A stretch of 64,000 nt of DNA from the NCBI RefSeq assembly GCF_000011205.1, contig NC_003106.2, positions 186,001 to 250,000 on the forward strand, given 5' to 3'. Position 1 is the stretch's first letter, and the number at the start of each line of letters is the position of its first letter. The notes below the pieces were generated by a model. That model ran no database searches. It worked only from the letters and a program-made list of their open reading frames with translations, and was not told the origin of the DNA. Below are positions 36,143 through 47,803 of the stretch, piece by piece. The position numbers and the translations under genes are program-made. The DNA is from Sulfurisphaera tokodaii str. 7. Lineage in GTDB: Archaea > Thermoproteota > Thermoprotei_A > Sulfolobales > Sulfolobaceae.

Positions 36143-36921
36143 TAAAAATTCTTATTGTAGGGAATTTTACCATAGACCTGATTAATGAGAAAGAGCAAAT
36201 AGGAGGACCACCATTATATTCTGGTTTCGCAATTTACAAGCTTGGAGGAGAGGCTTATATACTTTCAATTTTAGGTAAAGATTTCTCTCATCAAATTCCT
36301 AGTTTTTTAAAAATATATAAAATAATAAATGATAGTAACACGGTAAAATTTAAGCATATATTTCAAAATAATTCTAGAAAATTAATATTATTATCAAAAA
36401 CGAATAATAAAATAAGTTTCAAATTTCTGGTTATACATAACTATTTTGATGGAATATTAATTAATCCTGTATGTAACGAAGTAAACTTAGAAAATATAAA
36501 CGTAAACGTGCCAATAGCGGTCGACATACAAGGTTTTATTAGAACGTGTAAAATAAATGAAGAGATTAGCTATTCTTCTACTAACTTGCCTCCTAATCCT
36601 TTATACACAGTATTTCATAGTAACATAGAAGAATTGAATAACTCTGGACTTTCTATTAAAGATTTATTTAAGTTAGGTTTTAAGGAACTATTAATATCAT
36701 ATGACGAAGAAGGATTTGAACTATATACTATGACTAATAAAAAATATTTTAAACCAACTCAAATTGGTACTTATAGAACAGGTACAGGAGATATACTTCT
36801 TGCATCGTATTTTTATTATAGATTAAATAACGTAGATCCCATAAGTTCTGCAATAAAAGCTAAAGAATTCGTAGAATGGTTTAGCAATTTAGGCTATCAA
36901 GAATTGCTTCACATAGTGTGA
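36142..36921 (+). CDS. PfkB-family sugar kinase, non-standard start
   Basis: About 259 residues. IKILIVGNFTIDLINEKEQI opens the ribokinase fold, with GGPPLYSGFAIYKLGGEAYI as substrate loop and TGTGDILLASYFYYRLN as the anion-hole signature. VPIAVDIQGFIRTC is similar to archaeal members such as inositol kinases. The expected start has no ATG, GTG or TTG; ATA 36142 overlaps the upstream TAA. The only upstream ATG (36052) would add a 30-residue Arg-rich run that is a shadow of the polyGlu tail. Overlaps the FAD gene end by 41 bases. Confidence 0.7.
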   Translation: MKILIVGNFTIDLINEKEQIGGPPLYSGFAIYKLGGEAYILSILGKDFSHQIPSFLKIYKIINDSNTVKFKHIFQNNSRKLILLSKTNNKISFKFLVIHNYFDGILINPVCNEVNLENINVNVPIAVDIQGFIRTCKINEEISYSSTNLPPNPLYTVFHSNIEELNNSGLSIKDLFKLGFKELLISYDEEGFELYTMTNKKYFKPTQIGTYRTGTGDILLASYFYYRLNNVDPISSAIKAKEFVEWFSNLGYQELLHIV

Positions 36922-37741
36922 AATTCTTCCACTTTCCTAGTCTACCACAGAACTTGATATTTTCAGGATAGACATTATCGTCTTCTCCAATAAGGATTGC
37001 GTCTCTTATAATTCTTGATCTAAAAGCTAAAATTTCGTCTTTTAAGAGTATATTTTCTCTCTTTAAATCACTAAATATCTTATCCCATATAGGTGGCGAT
37101 GATGTAAACGGAATTAGTACGTATAAGATATCATAATCATTACTAATCCAATAAGCATTTATAATGTGAGAATAAGATATACCATTATCACCATTAATAT
37201 AAACATCCCAACCTCTATCCTTTTTTGGCACAATAACTATTAGTTCTAGCATTGAGACACTACGTAACTTATCATTCTTAATTCCTAATAGATCTGCAAT
37301 ATATTTTCTAGATATAGTAACAAATATTTCATCTCCCCTGACCATATTATTTGTTGTAATTACTTTATTGTTTTGGATTATTTTCTTTATATTAGTATGT
37401 AATACCTTAACTTTCTTAGATAGATTATCTATGAGTTCAATTAAATTAGTCACATAAAACATTTTCTCGTTAAAAATTAGCCATTTAGGCAGTTCATGAG
37501 TATAAATTTTTCTAAGTATATAATTTTCTTTTTTCATATGTATTCTTAACTTAACTTCTGTTGTCTGAAAATATTCACATGAATAATTAGTTAACGGAGG
37601 ATGAAATGGGATATTAACGTTAAGAATTTCCTCGTAGGTAAAAACTCCACCAAGCCTAGGTTGATTTTCAATAATAAGAGAATCTTTCTTATTAGAGGCA
37701 AGAAATAAACCAGAGAGCCCTCCACCTAAAACAATTTTCAC
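36881..37741 (-). CDS. FAD-dependent oxidoreductase, amine-oxidase/PPO-like
   Basis: 286 residues. MKIVLGGGLSGLFLASNKKD is the dinucleotide-binding start, LIIENQPRLGGVFTYEE the flavin loop, and the C-terminal GRLGKWKNFTLCEAILDS the closing FAD motif of protoporphyrinogen oxidase/amine-oxidase-like proteins. It is shorter than most members (over 400). Substrate unknown. Convergent overlap with the sugar kinase gene. Confidence 0.7.
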   Translation of the reverse strand: MKIVLGGGLSGLFLASNKKDSLIIENQPRLGGVFTYEEILNVNIPFHPPLTNYSCEYFQTTEVKLRIHMKKENYILRKIYTHELPKWLIFNEKMFYVTNLIELIDNLSKKVKVLHTNIKKIIQNNKVITTNNMVRGDEIFVTISRKYIADLLGIKNDKLRSVSMLELIVIVPKKDRGWDVYINGDNGISYSHIINAYWISNDYDILYVLIPFTSSPPIWDKIFSDLKRENILLKDEILAFRSRIIRDAILIGEDDNVYPENIKFCGRLGKWKNFTLCEAILDSLNC

Positions 37742-37744
37742 AAA

Positions 37745-38023
37745 CTAAACTAATGAAAGATTTGATAAAACATTATCTGATGTGTAAGTAAGACTACCAT
37801 TACTGGAATCATCACCTTTTCTATCATTCAAATTATCTAAAAATCTCATTAAATCATTTTCAGATTGTAATATTATGATCTTATTATCTAGCTCGAGCTC
37901 GATATATGATCTACTTAACAAATCTAATTCCAATATAAATTCTATTTTTCTTTCCTTTAAAGCTTCAATAATTTTAGGAGTTATGTCAATATTACTATTA
38001 GCACCAATTATTATTCTAAGCAT
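37745..38023 (-). CDS. Hypothetical protein
   Basis: 92 residues: MLRIIIGANSNIDITPKIIE, then RKIEFILELDLLSRSYIELE and a Ser/Asn-rich tail. The alternation of short strands and helices suggests a small alpha/beta domain. It sits four bases upstream of the FAD oxidoreductase gene on the same strand, so they are likely co-transcribed. No family is recognised. Confidence 0.5.
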   Translation of the reverse strand: MLRIIIGANSNIDITPKIIEALKERKIEFILELDLLSRSYIELELDNKIIILQSENDLMRFLDNLNDRKGDDSSNGSLTYTSDNVLSNLSLV

Positions 38024-38080
38024 CCTATATGGATAGCTATGTTAGAATTACTTAAAAGAAAGACTATACAATAATATCAA

Positions 38081-38308
38081 GTGAAATCCTTTTTAGGTTC
38101 AACAATATTACAAGGAGGAGGCATATTTGCTTATACCACAAGCTATGAAGAAGCAAAAAAGATCTATGAAGAAGCAAAAAAGATCTTTACCGAGTTTTCA
38201 GTAAAAATATTAGATTTGCAAGATATTAAACAAAAGCTTGAAGCAATAAATTTAGACCCCGATATAGCTGACTTTAAAGAAGGATATGTTATAGCCATAG
38301 GTGTGTAA
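38081..38308 (+). CDS. Small hypothetical protein with a 7-residue tandem repeat
   Basis: 75 residues from GTG 38081. The stretch YEEAKKI occurs twice in a row because 21 bases are duplicated exactly (38144-38164 and 38165-38185). The rest (TEFSVKILDLQDIKQKLEAI) looks like an alpha/beta fragment. The exact DNA repeat suggests a recent duplication. No family is recognised. Confidence 0.5.
   Translation: MKSFLGSTILQGGGIFAYTTSYEEAKKIYEEAKKIFTEFSVKILDLQDIKQKLEAINLDPDIADFKEGYVIAIGV
38144..38185 (+). repeat. 21-bp exact tandem duplication
   Basis: TATGAAGAAGCAAAAAAGATC occurs twice end to end, in frame, inside the small protein gene at 38081. Confidence 0.9.
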
Positions 38309-38313
38309 TATTA

Positions 38314-38469
38314 TGCGAAAGAAAAGAGAGGTATTATGTCTATAAGTTGAAATGATAAACAATGGGTAAAGGAGACTTACGTCGGACCTTTAGCTGACGT
38401 TATAGAAACTTATCTAAAATTGAAAGAAAATGAGAGTGTGAAGCTATGGCCCTACTATGGGCCCGCGGG
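38314..38469 (+). pseudogene. SSV-type integrase N-terminal relic (intN)
   Basis: One frame reads ERKERYYVYKLK and stops; one base over, NDKQWVKETYVGPLADVIET YLKLKENESVK continues and runs into the 3' end of tRNA-Val antisense. From memory SSV1 integrase begins with RERKGRYYVYKLE and then ERYVGPLADVVESYLKMK before a segment encoded by the tRNA-derived attP, an excellent fit in order and orientation. The pieces are separated by a frameshift. This is the N-terminal half left when a fusellovirus-like element integrated at this tRNA; no intC is in the window. Confidence 0.75.
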
Positions 38470-38532
38470 GACTTGAACCCCGGATCTCCACCGTGTGAGG
38501 GTGGCGTCCTAACCAGACTAGACGACGGGCCC
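38458..38532 (-). tRNA. tRNA-Val(CAC)
   Basis: 75 nt without intron. Acceptor GGGCCCG/CGGGCCC with discriminator A, anticodon stem CCACC/GGTGG, loop CTCACAC, T arm CGGGGTTCAAGTCCCCG. Its 3' half forms the attachment site of the integrase relic on its left side. Confidence 0.93.
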
Positions 38533-38600
38533 ATACCATATTTTCCTTTTATCCTTATATAGTTTCTTATAATCTAATTAAGCGAACAAAAAAGTAAAAA

Positions 38601-40226
38601 TTAAAACATTACAGATTTGTAATCGGGTTCAATCTTTATATTTAGTACGTTTAATTTATTTTCATCTAAGTTTTCTAATTCCATTTTTAGCTCGCTAATA
38701 CTCTGTATTGTTTTAGCATCCAGACTTTTCTCTAGAATTTCGTCTTTAATATCAAGGTTTGAAGTAGTTCTACTTATAGTTGGAATATCAGATGAGATTG
38801 CGTCTATTGTTGTACTTCCATTATCATTTAATATTAGTAGAATTCCATGGCTCTTGTTCAACCTATTTTGAATGATTGATAGATTTTGTATTACCCCTTG
38901 TAGGTCTGTAACTCCTATAATCTTATTGTTTGATGCCCTTACGATACCACTAATAGCTATATTTCTTTCTAGTAAGGATTCACTAGCTATCCAACTAAAA
39001 GGCTTCTCTATATGCAATCTTACAAAATCTATTGTTGGAGCAGTTAGATCTATGAAAATCTTATCAAACTTGAATTGCTGAATAGTCCTTACTACATCAT
39101 AAGGCCATAAACCTCCATGAGAATCTAAAATGTGTATTTTTCTATATACCTTTATTTTATCAGCAGAACCCCTCTTTATTGGCTCCTTAATTTTAGCCTT
39201 AAGCTGTGTTAATAGTTCTTTTAAGAATAAGCCTGTATCTGCTACTACTGGAATTTGTGGAATAAAAACTTTGCCTATATCTTCACCATCAACATTATTA
39301 TGAATAAGATAGCCTTTGAATTTCATTGACCAGCCGGCTGTAGAGAGTTGTGTAAACCTTGTTCCTAAAGCTAATATCACATCTGCTTCATCAAGCAGTC
39401 TGCCTCCTTCTTCGGTAGCAAATAAACCTAGGCCTTCACCAGCATAAAGCGGATGTGATGCTGGTATTACTCCTTTGCTCCTAAAAGTAGCTATAACTGG
39501 TGCATCTAATAACTCAGCAAGTTCTTTTAACTCATCAAAAGAGTTAGAAGCTAAAACACCATAACCAGCAATAATTATTGGTGATTTTGAATTTGATAAT
39601 ACTTCCGCGACTTTTGCTACTGTAGTCTTATCTGGTGTTTTCTTTTCCGGTTTCTGCTCAGCAGGAGATAAAGGATATGCTTTCAACCTAAATAAATCTT
39701 CTGCTATTTCTATATAAACTGGCCTATTTCTATTACTTAATGCTTCCTTATAACCTTTCTCTATAGTTATTATTATTTCTTCTATGCTAACTACTCTTTC
39801 ACGCATCTTTGTTATAGGAGCTAATATATTCATTAAATCATCTTGGGTCTTCAACTCAGCAATTCTACTTCTACCAGTATCCCTATAAGATCTTAGAGTT
39901 GAAATAAGCAGAAGTGGTACAGAGTCCATAAATGCTTGGGCTATTATATCAATAGCCTCAGTTAAATAAACACCAGGGGATTGCAAAACTACTCCAAGCG
40001 TATTATATTCCCTCGCATAAGAATCGGCTAACATTACAGCCTCTCTGGCGCTTGACGCATAATTTATATTAATTTCGTATTGTTTAAGTCTTTCAGCCAA
40101 AAATGATGGAAGATTATAAGGTGAAAATATTTCTTTGATTCCTAACTCTTTAAAAGTATAAGCAATCGCTTCGTCTCCTTTTGTTTCTCTTCCTATTGTC
40201 TCCTCTTTTCTTTTGGGTTGACTCAC
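38601..40226 (-). CDS. Divergent ThDP-dependent (acetolactate synthase-like) protein
   Basis: 541 residues with the three-domain layout of the acetolactate synthase/POX family: an N-terminal PYR domain (SSAREAVMLADSYAREYNTL), a central Rossmann-like domain (IIIAGYGVLAS, DVILALGTRFTQLSTAGW), and a C-terminal PP domain (GVTDLQGVIQNLSII, ILLILNDNGSTTID). The usual catalytic Glu of the PYR domain appears replaced by Ala, and the GDG of the ThDP motif is degenerate, so ordinary acetolactate synthase activity is doubtful. GTG 40226 fits a TATA 25 bases upstream; the longer frame reads through tRNA-Cys. Confidence 0.75.
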   Translation of the reverse strand: MSQPKRKEETIGRETKGDEAIAYTFKELGIKEIFSPYNLPSFLAERLKQYEININYASSAREAVMLADSYAREYNTLGVVLQSPGVYLTEAIDIIAQAFMDSVPLLLISTLRSYRDTGRSRIAELKTQDDLMNILAPITKMRERVVSIEEIIITIEKGYKEALSNRNRPVYIEIAEDLFRLKAYPLSPAEQKPEKKTPDKTTVAKVAEVLSNSKSPIIIAGYGVLASNSFDELKELAELLDAPVIATFRSKGVIPASHPLYAGEGLGLFATEEGGRLLDEADVILALGTRFTQLSTAGWSMKFKGYLIHNNVDGEDIGKVFIPQIPVVADTGLFLKELLTQLKAKIKEPIKRGSADKIKVYRKIHILDSHGGLWPYDVVRTIQQFKFDKIFIDLTAPTIDFVRLHIEKPFSWIASESLLERNIAISGIVRASNNKIIGVTDLQGVIQNLSIIQNRLNKSHGILLILNDNGSTTIDAISSDIPTISRTTSNLDIKDEILEKSLDAKTIQSISELKMELENLDENKLNVLNIKIEPDYKSVMF

Positions 40227-40267
40227 AAGATTATACAACCAAAGTAAAGTATAAATTTTTTTAAATA

Positions 40268-40355
40268 AGCCGGGGGCGGGACTTGAACCCGCGAAATAAC
40301 GGGTATCTGCAATAAACTCTGCGGCCCGCCGCCTTAACCTCTCGGCCACCCCGGC
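40268..40355 (-). tRNA. tRNA-Cys(GCA) with a 14-nt intron, C at position 33
   Basis: Acceptor GCCGGGG/CCCCGGC with U73, the tRNA-Cys discriminator. D arm GCC/GGC, anticodon stem GCGGG/CCCGT, T arm GCGGGTTCAAGTCCCGC. Splicing at 37/38 leaves loop CCGCAGA, anticodon GCA. The intron TGC pairs with the anticodon as in archaeal bulge-helix-bulge sites. Base 33 is C where U33 is near universal. The isotype is the best reading, not certain. Confidence 0.75.
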
Positions 40356-40430
40356 ATGTATTCAAACATGTTTTACACTATCGAGCTAAAATATTTTAAT
40401 GTTAACTTATGCATTTTAGAGCGTGAGAAA

Positions 40431-40991
40431 GTGATTCCTTTTTCAAAAATAGGAGATATATTGGCCGAAATAAAAGGGCTAACAGATTTTGTAATAATAG
40501 GTGATACTATAGTAGATTTAAGTTTAGGTAGAAAGGGTACCGATAGTGATATTGATCTATTCATACTTGGCTTAAGTGTACTAGTTGATGAAGATAAAAT
40601 ACGTGAATTCGCTTTTGAGAGAGGTTGGGATTTCGGTAAGACACCTATAGATACACCTAGAATTATAGCTTCAGTAGACGATGAGCAATTACAGATAGAT
40701 ATGTATGAAAATATTCAAGATTTTTTTGTTCCAGAAGAAATAATAAACAGTGCCATTGAAATGAGAATAGGCAAAGAAAAATTTAAGATAGTAAGACTAG
40801 AAGATTACATTTTACTTAAAACTAATGCTTTTAGAGAAGAAGATGAGGACGAATTGAAAACCATAGTTTACTTAATAGGTGAAGGAAAGCTTAATATAGA
40901 TAAAAAATACTTAGAGTCTCATATAGATCTTTTTGAAGAAAATTCGAAAAGTATACGAGATAGACTTGCCTTAATAGGAATAAAAATTTAG
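40431..40991 (+). CDS. Nucleotidyltransferase-fold protein
   Basis: About 187 residues. [27 protein letters not shown] carries the G-S/DxD-type core of minimal nucleotidyltransferases (here TDSDIDLF), and a later QIDMYE offers a third acid. A C-terminal helical part follows. GTG 40431 fits a TATA-like AAATATTTTAATG near 40388-40400; ATG 40356 would begin in the tRNA-Cys flank. Substrate unknown; MNT-type or antitoxin-like roles are possible. Confidence 0.6.
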   Translation: MIPFSKIGDILAEIKGLTDFVIIGDTIVDLSLGRKGTDSDIDLFILGLSVLVDEDKIREFAFERGWDFGKTPIDTPRIIASVDDEQLQIDMYENIQDFFVPEEIINSAIEMRIGKEKFKIVRLEDYILLKTNAFREEDEDELKTIVYLIGEGKLNIDKKYLESHIDLFEENSKSIRDRLALIGIKI

Positions 40992-40992
40992 G

Positions 40993-41163
40993 CTATCCTT
41001 TCTTAGCTGGTAATTCTTTCTTCTTTGGTCTTAGATTTTTACTATGGCATCTTCTGCATTTTGTAGCTCTTACGGAATTTAATGCCCCACAATCTCTACA
41101 GACTTTCTTTAAAAATATACGCTGTTGAACTATTTGAAGCTTTACTGGATCGGTGAGTGGCAT
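40993..41163 (-). CDS. rpl40e: Ribosomal protein L40e
   Basis: 56 residues. [20 protein letters not shown] is followed by the zinc finger CRDCGALN...CRRCHSKNL and a basic tail [10 protein letters not shown]. This is the archaeal L40e, free of ubiquitin. It is convergent with the nucleotidyltransferase-like gene and divergent from the NusA-like gene. Confidence 0.95.
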   Translation of the reverse strand: MPLTDPVKLQIVQQRIFLKKVCRDCGALNSVRATKCRRCHSKNLRPKKKELPAKKG

Positions 41164-41233
41164 TTTTAACCCCGATTCAATAATATGAGTCAGTTCAAAA
41201 AAAGTATTGCGGTAAAAGCGGAGTTGAAAGAGG

Positions 41234-41740
41234 ATGAAGATACCGCTAGATTATATTTGTGTAAAAAGTGGACTTCTATGCAATCGTTGTCAATCTCTGA
41301 TAGATAAGGGCGAAGTAGAACATTATGAAGTAGACGTGATGAAGATTTTATTAGATCTAGAAGAAACACAGTTTAGAGAACTGAAAGACGCAGTATATCA
41401 TAAAGCGTTTAAAGTAGATAATTTATTGATATTACTAGTAACTAGTCCACCTACAATGTCTCATCAAAAATGGATTAAGATAGCTAAAATACTTCAAGAG
41501 AAACTAGGCTTAAAAGTAAGAATCCTTGAAAAAAGTAACAACATTAAGTCCACAGCGTCTCAACTATTATCACCAGCAAGAGTACTAGGAGTAAATACAG
41601 TATGGTTACCAGATGGTTCAGTACAATATGTTATAAGAATCTCTAGAAATGAAAAGAGATTTCTACCAGCAGATGAAAATTCGTTAGAAACAGCACTATC
41701 AAAAATCCATGCTATCCCAATAAAAATTAGGGTGGAGTAA
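41234..41740 (+). CDS. NusA-like KH-domain protein
   Basis: 168 residues. It begins [20 protein letters not shown], an archaeal NusA-like N-terminus with a CxxC, and continues with KH-type segments [20 protein letters not shown] and [20 protein letters not shown]. It probably binds RNA; a role in transcription elongation is inferred from the name-giving homologues. An AAAGAGG site precedes ATG 41234. Two bases separate it from aspS. Confidence 0.8.
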   Translation: MKIPLDYICVKSGLLCNRCQSLIDKGEVEHYEVDVMKILLDLEETQFRELKDAVYHKAFKVDNLLILLVTSPPTMSHQKWIKIAKILQEKLGLKVRILEKSNNIKSTASQLLSPARVLGVNTVWLPDGSVQYVIRISRNEKRFLPADENSLETALSKIHAIPIKIRVE

Positions 41741-41742
41741 AA

Positions 41743-43032
41743 ATGTATAGAAGTCATTTCATTGCTGATGTAACTCCAGAATATGATGGAAAAGAAGTAA
41801 TATGGGCTGGATGGGTTCATCTTTTGCGCGACTTAGGTGGTAAGAAATTTATAATACTTAGAGATAAGACTGGTTTAGGTCAAGTAGTAGTAGACAAAAA
41901 CTCTAGTGCTTTTGGTATTTCGCAAGAACTTACACAAGAAAGTGTTATCCAAGTGAGAGGTATAGTAAAAGCTGATAAAAGAGCTCCTAGAGGAATAGAA
42001 CTCCATGCAGAAGAAATAACTTTACTAAGTAAAGCAAAAGCACCTTTGCCTTTAGATGTTTCTGGTAAAGTAAAAGCTGATATAGATACTAGACTTAGAG
42101 AGAGAGTATTAGATTTAAGAAGACAAGAAATGCAAGCAGTAATAAAAATCCAATCTTTAGCACTAAAGGCTTTTAGAGAAACATTATATAAAGAAGGATT
42201 TATTGAAATTTTCACCCCAAAGATTATAGCATCAGCTACTGAGGGTGGTGCACAATTATTTCCCGTGATATACTTTGGTAAGGAGGCATTTTTAGCGCAA
42301 AGCCCACAGCTTTATAAAGAGCTTATGGCTGGAGTAGTAGAAAGAGTTTTTGAAGTTGCTCCTGCTTGGAGAGCTGAAGAATCTGATACACCGTTTCATT
42401 TAGCAGAATTTATTAGTATGGATGTAGAAATGGCGTTTGCTGATTATAACGATGTAATGCAACTTTTAGAGAAAATATTACATAATATTGTAAAGACCAT
42501 AAAAGAAGAAGGAAAAGAAGAGCTAAAAATTTTAAATTATGAACCACCAGAAGTAAAGATACCTATTAAAAGATTAAAGTACACTGAAGCAATAGAAATC
42601 TTAAGAAGTAAAGGATACAATATTAAATTTGGAGATGATATAGGAACACCCGAATTAAGAATACTTAATGAGGAACTAAAAGAGGATTTATATTTCATTG
42701 TTGATTGGCCCTCAGATGCAAGACCATTCTATACTAAAAGTAAAAGTGAGAACCCAGAATTAAGCGAAAGTTTCGATTTAATCTATAAATTTTTAGAAAT
42801 AGTATCAGGAAGCACAAGAAATCATAAGAGAGAAGTACTAGAAGAAGCATTAAAGAAAAAAGGATTGAAACCAGAGAGCTTCGAGTTTTTCCTAAAATGG
42901 TTTGATTATGGAATGCCACCTCACGCCGGATTTGGAATGGGACTAGCAAGGCTAATGGTAATGTTAACGGGAATACAGAGCGTTAAGGAAATAGTTCCCT
43001 TCCCTAGAGATAAGAAAAGACTAACACCCTAA
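41743..43032 (+). CDS. aspS: Aspartate-tRNA(Asp/Asn) ligase
   Basis: 429 residues, class IIb. The N-terminal OB fold ([20 protein letters not shown]) precedes motif 2 ([20 protein letters not shown]) and motif 3 ([18 protein letters not shown]). The archaeal short type lacks the bacterial insertion and is often non-discriminating. Convergent overlap of four bases with truD. Confidence 0.95.
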   Translation: MYRSHFIADVTPEYDGKEVIWAGWVHLLRDLGGKKFIILRDKTGLGQVVVDKNSSAFGISQELTQESVIQVRGIVKADKRAPRGIELHAEEITLLSKAKAPLPLDVSGKVKADIDTRLRERVLDLRRQEMQAVIKIQSLALKAFRETLYKEGFIEIFTPKIIASATEGGAQLFPVIYFGKEAFLAQSPQLYKELMAGVVERVFEVAPAWRAEESDTPFHLAEFISMDVEMAFADYNDVMQLLEKILHNIVKTIKEEGKEELKILNYEPPEVKIPIKRLKYTEAIEILRSKGYNIKFGDDIGTPELRILNEELKEDLYFIVDWPSDARPFYTKSKSENPELSESFDLIYKFLEIVSGSTRNHKREVLEEALKKKGLKPESFEFFLKWFDYGMPPHAGFGMGLARLMVMLTGIQSVKEIVPFPRDKKRLTP

Positions 43033-44120
43033 GTAAAAAGTCTTGGATCAGTTCTCGCAATCTCTCTTATAACAATAGTTGCATAAATTCCACGATCTAA
43101 AGCAAATGTAATTTTTTTATCTTTTATGGTTAAATTTCTAATTAGAGTATATGCTTTTCTTACAAGATCCTTAACATTTAGTTTTAGTTCCTTAATCTTA
43201 AAATTAATATTTAGTAGTCCTTCTTCTCTAAATATTTCTCTACAAATACTATCACAACTATCATATGATGTTGGAATTTTTATTACTAAATTCTCATCTA
43301 TCTTAGTAGGATCCATTATCCTTGATAGATACTTATTAAATAAATATGATTGGTAAGCTTCTATGTAAAATATAAGTGGAGTTTGTAAATTTCTTAATAT
43401 GTTAAAATAATTCTCATTCCTAAGAAGCAGTTTAATAGCTATTCTTTCATCTCTAAATCTTTTAGGGAATAATTCTAGTGCTTCTTTAAGATCGCCTTTC
43501 ATATAAGCATATCTAGCTTTTTTTACAAGTTCGCTTTCGCTTTCAAAAGGATATCCTACCAAAAAATCAATAGCATTTTGCCATTCTCTCAACACCAACA
43601 TTTTACCTATAATGTGAGTTATAGGTCTTTTTGTCCCAAATCGTTGATAGCCTATATAAGCTGGTAAATATTTTATGCTCCTTAGTTTATTTACTCTTTT
43701 TTCAAACTCTTTAATATCATCAGTTTCTATCTCTATCTCAAATATGTTCCCAGTATGATTAAATTTAGAATTGCTATAACCTAAGAAGGTTAAAAGAAAC
43801 TTGTCATTTTCATACTTCTCAATAATATTTTTTACATTAGTTGTATATACTATTTGTTCTGTAATAGCATTTGTATCCTTAATTCCTATATAATGTATCT
43901 TGCTATGTAATATTTTTGATATTTCACTTATCACAGTAAAATGGTCTATTCCCCGCTTTCTAAGTAAATATACAGCATATTTGCCTTGTATGGAACCTTT
44001 CCATTCCGTAGCAGGTTTATAAGAGATCTCCTCAATAACCCTAAAACCATCAGGTCTATTGATAAAAACCTTCAGTGGACTCCAGTCTTCATTTATAAAA
44101 TACTTCTCCATCCCGAGCAT
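43029..44120 (-). CDS. truD: tRNA pseudouridine synthase TruD
   Basis: 363 residues. [14 protein letters not shown] is the catalytic segment (Asp) and [19 protein letters not shown] the second TruD signature; [14 protein letters not shown] is the third. It modifies U13 of tRNAs or related sites. The start may be ATG 44120 or ATG 44111 (MEKYF). Confidence 0.9.
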   Translation of the reverse strand: MLGMEKYFINEDWSPLKVFINRPDGFRVIEEISYKPATEWKGSIQGKYAVYLLRKRGIDHFTVISEISKILHSKIHYIGIKDTNAITEQIVYTTNVKNIIEKYENDKFLLTFLGYSNSKFNHTGNIFEIEIETDDIKEFEKRVNKLRSIKYLPAYIGYQRFGTKRPITHIIGKMLVLREWQNAIDFLVGYPFESESELVKKARYAYMKGDLKEALELFPKRFRDERIAIKLLLRNENYFNILRNLQTPLIFYIEAYQSYLFNKYLSRIMDPTKIDENLVIKIPTSYDSCDSICREIFREEGLLNINFKIKELKLNVKDLVRKAYTLIRNLTIKDKKITFALDRGIYATIVIREIARTDPRLFT

Positions 44121-44297
44121 TATATCTATTGGATGCGGTGTAGTTACCAGTTAACTTCGCCTAAATTAGTGATAAAATATTCGCTGACTTAAAGTTTTTA
44201 CTGAATATCTAAACTTCATTTAAACACTATTACAATAATTTCTAATTATAAACAAGCAGATTTTATCTAGTAATTAAAAATTTTAATTAATAAAAAA

Positions 44298-44663
44298 TTA
44301 AAGAAGTTTTAGATCTCCAGTTATCTTATCAACTAATTCTACAGGGGCTGGTCCAATTCCTATACAAGTTATTGTTCCAGGTTCTATCTGCGTTTTTCCA
44401 GCATCTTGTATTATAGTTGTTGGTAAATTTAGTTCTATAGCCTTTTCATATCTTTTATTTAATTCATCGAGGCTAGGAACTTTAACAACTATTTTAGGTT
44501 GTCCTTCTTCTAGCCATTTATATAACCATTCTTTCCAAAGACTATTACTAGAATTTAGAATATCAAGAACTAATGAAACAGCTGCATGAGCGACTTGAGC
44601 AGCTATTTTACCTTTTCCCATATCTAAATCTGTCCTTACGACTATTACCATTTTAGTAGCCAT
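44298..44663 (-). CDS. pth2: Peptidyl-tRNA hydrolase Pth2
   Basis: 121 residues. MVIVVRTDLDMGKGKIAAQV AHAAV is the Pth2 signature, followed by KVVKVPS-type strands and TIIQDAGKTQIEPGTITCIGIGP. It releases peptidyl-tRNA that drops off ribosomes. 44121-44297 has no gene I can support. Adjacent ATGs at 44666 and 44663. Confidence 0.92.
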   Translation of the reverse strand: MATKMVIVVRTDLDMGKGKIAAQVAHAAVSLVLDILNSSNSLWKEWLYKWLEEGQPKIVVKVPSLDELNKRYEKAIELNLPTTIIQDAGKTQIEPGTITCIGIGPAPVELVDKITGDLKLL

Positions 44664-44708
44664 CAAAAAGAGAGAATTTATAAACCAAATTAAAAACTAT
44701 GTAATACA

Positions 44709-44912
44709 ATGAGTCTAAATTTCAGATTAAGTTTAAGAGAAGAGATTGAACCACCAGTATGCTCCAGTTGCGGAAAACTAATACACCCTAGAGAGAAAGG
44801 AGTTGAATTTTACTGCCCTAACTGTGGAGAAATAATTATAAGAAGATGTTATTATTGCAGAAAACACATAGTGTCCTATACTTGTCCAAAATGTGGTTTT
44901 GAAGGTCCATAA
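44709..44912 (+). CDS. Archaeal four-CxxC zinc-ribbon protein
   Basis: 67 residues with four CxxC knuckles: CSSC, CPNC, CYYC and CPKC, forming two zinc ribbons. It belongs to the small archaeal RNA-binding-like zinc proteins commonly encoded beside aEF1-beta. It is nine bases upstream of the aEF1B gene and probably co-transcribed. Confidence 0.8.
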   Translation: MSLNFRLSLREEIEPPVCSSCGKLIHPREKGVEFYCPNCGEIIIRRCYYCRKHIVSYTCPKCGFEGP

Positions 44913-44921
44913 GGTGATTAT

Positions 44922-45197
44922 ATGACAGACGTCCTTGTAGTAGTAAAAGTATTCCCAGAAAGTGATGAAGTGAATCTTGATAATTTATATGAAGAAATTG
45001 GTAAGAAACTACCCGCAGGATATAAGTTAGTAAGAAAAGAAACAGAGCCAATAGCTTACGGTTTAAAAGCATTAATTGCATATGTACAAATGCCTGAAAA
45101 TGTTGAGGGAGGAACTGATACATTAGAAGAGATAATAAACAGCATTCAAGGAGTAAGTCATGCTGAGGTAGTTGGTATTACAAGACTAGGTTTTTAA
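44922..45197 (+). CDS. ef1b: Translation elongation factor aEF1-beta
   Basis: 91 residues. VLVVVKVFPESDEVNLDNLY, PIAYGLKALIAYVQMPENVE and a C-terminal HAEVVGITRLGF are typical of the nucleotide exchange factor of aEF1A. A GGTGAT site precedes ATG 44922. Confidence 0.93.
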   Translation: MTDVLVVVKVFPESDEVNLDNLYEEIGKKLPAGYKLVRKETEPIAYGLKALIAYVQMPENVEGGTDTLEEIINSIQGVSHAEVVGITRLGF

Positions 45198-45202
45198 ATT
45201 AA

Positions 45203-47566
<2,364 letters not shown>

Positions 47567-47572
47567 AAATAA

Positions 47573-47803
47573 ATGTGGAGAGAAATTCCTTTACATTATA
47601 TTATTCTTGAAATTCTTAAAAAAAGAAACGCACCTATTACAGATGAGGATTTATATAACGAAGTTAAGAAAAGCGTAAATTATGAAATATCTTTTTCTGA
47701 TTTTTTAAAAGCATTAATGAAACTAGAAATTAGGGGATTTATTACAGTAACGCTAATAAGAGAGAATGTAAGAATGATTAATTATATAGGTGAGAAGGAA
47801 TAG
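47573..47803 (+). CDS. Small winged-helix-like protein
   Basis: 76 residues: IILEILKKRNAPITDEDLYN, ISFSDFLKALMKLEIRGFIT and a wing VTLIRENVRMINYIG. It is a single winged helix of the kind seen in small crenarchaeal DNA-binding proteins. Lies between vat and fen; its TAG stop overlaps the ATA start of fen. Confidence 0.65.
   Translation: MWREIPLHYIILEILKKRNAPITDEDLYNEVKKSVNYEISFSDFLKALMKLEIRGFITVTLIRENVRMINYIGEKE

Noticed and set aside
40227-40349. N-terminal extension of the ThDP-like protein
   Set aside because: It reads through tRNA-Cys and its promoter; GTG 40226 fits the TATA box and the domain start.
41185-41307. 40-codon ORF overlapping the NusA-like start
   Set aside because: Out of frame with a clearly conserved gene and without protein-like features; at most an upstream ORF.
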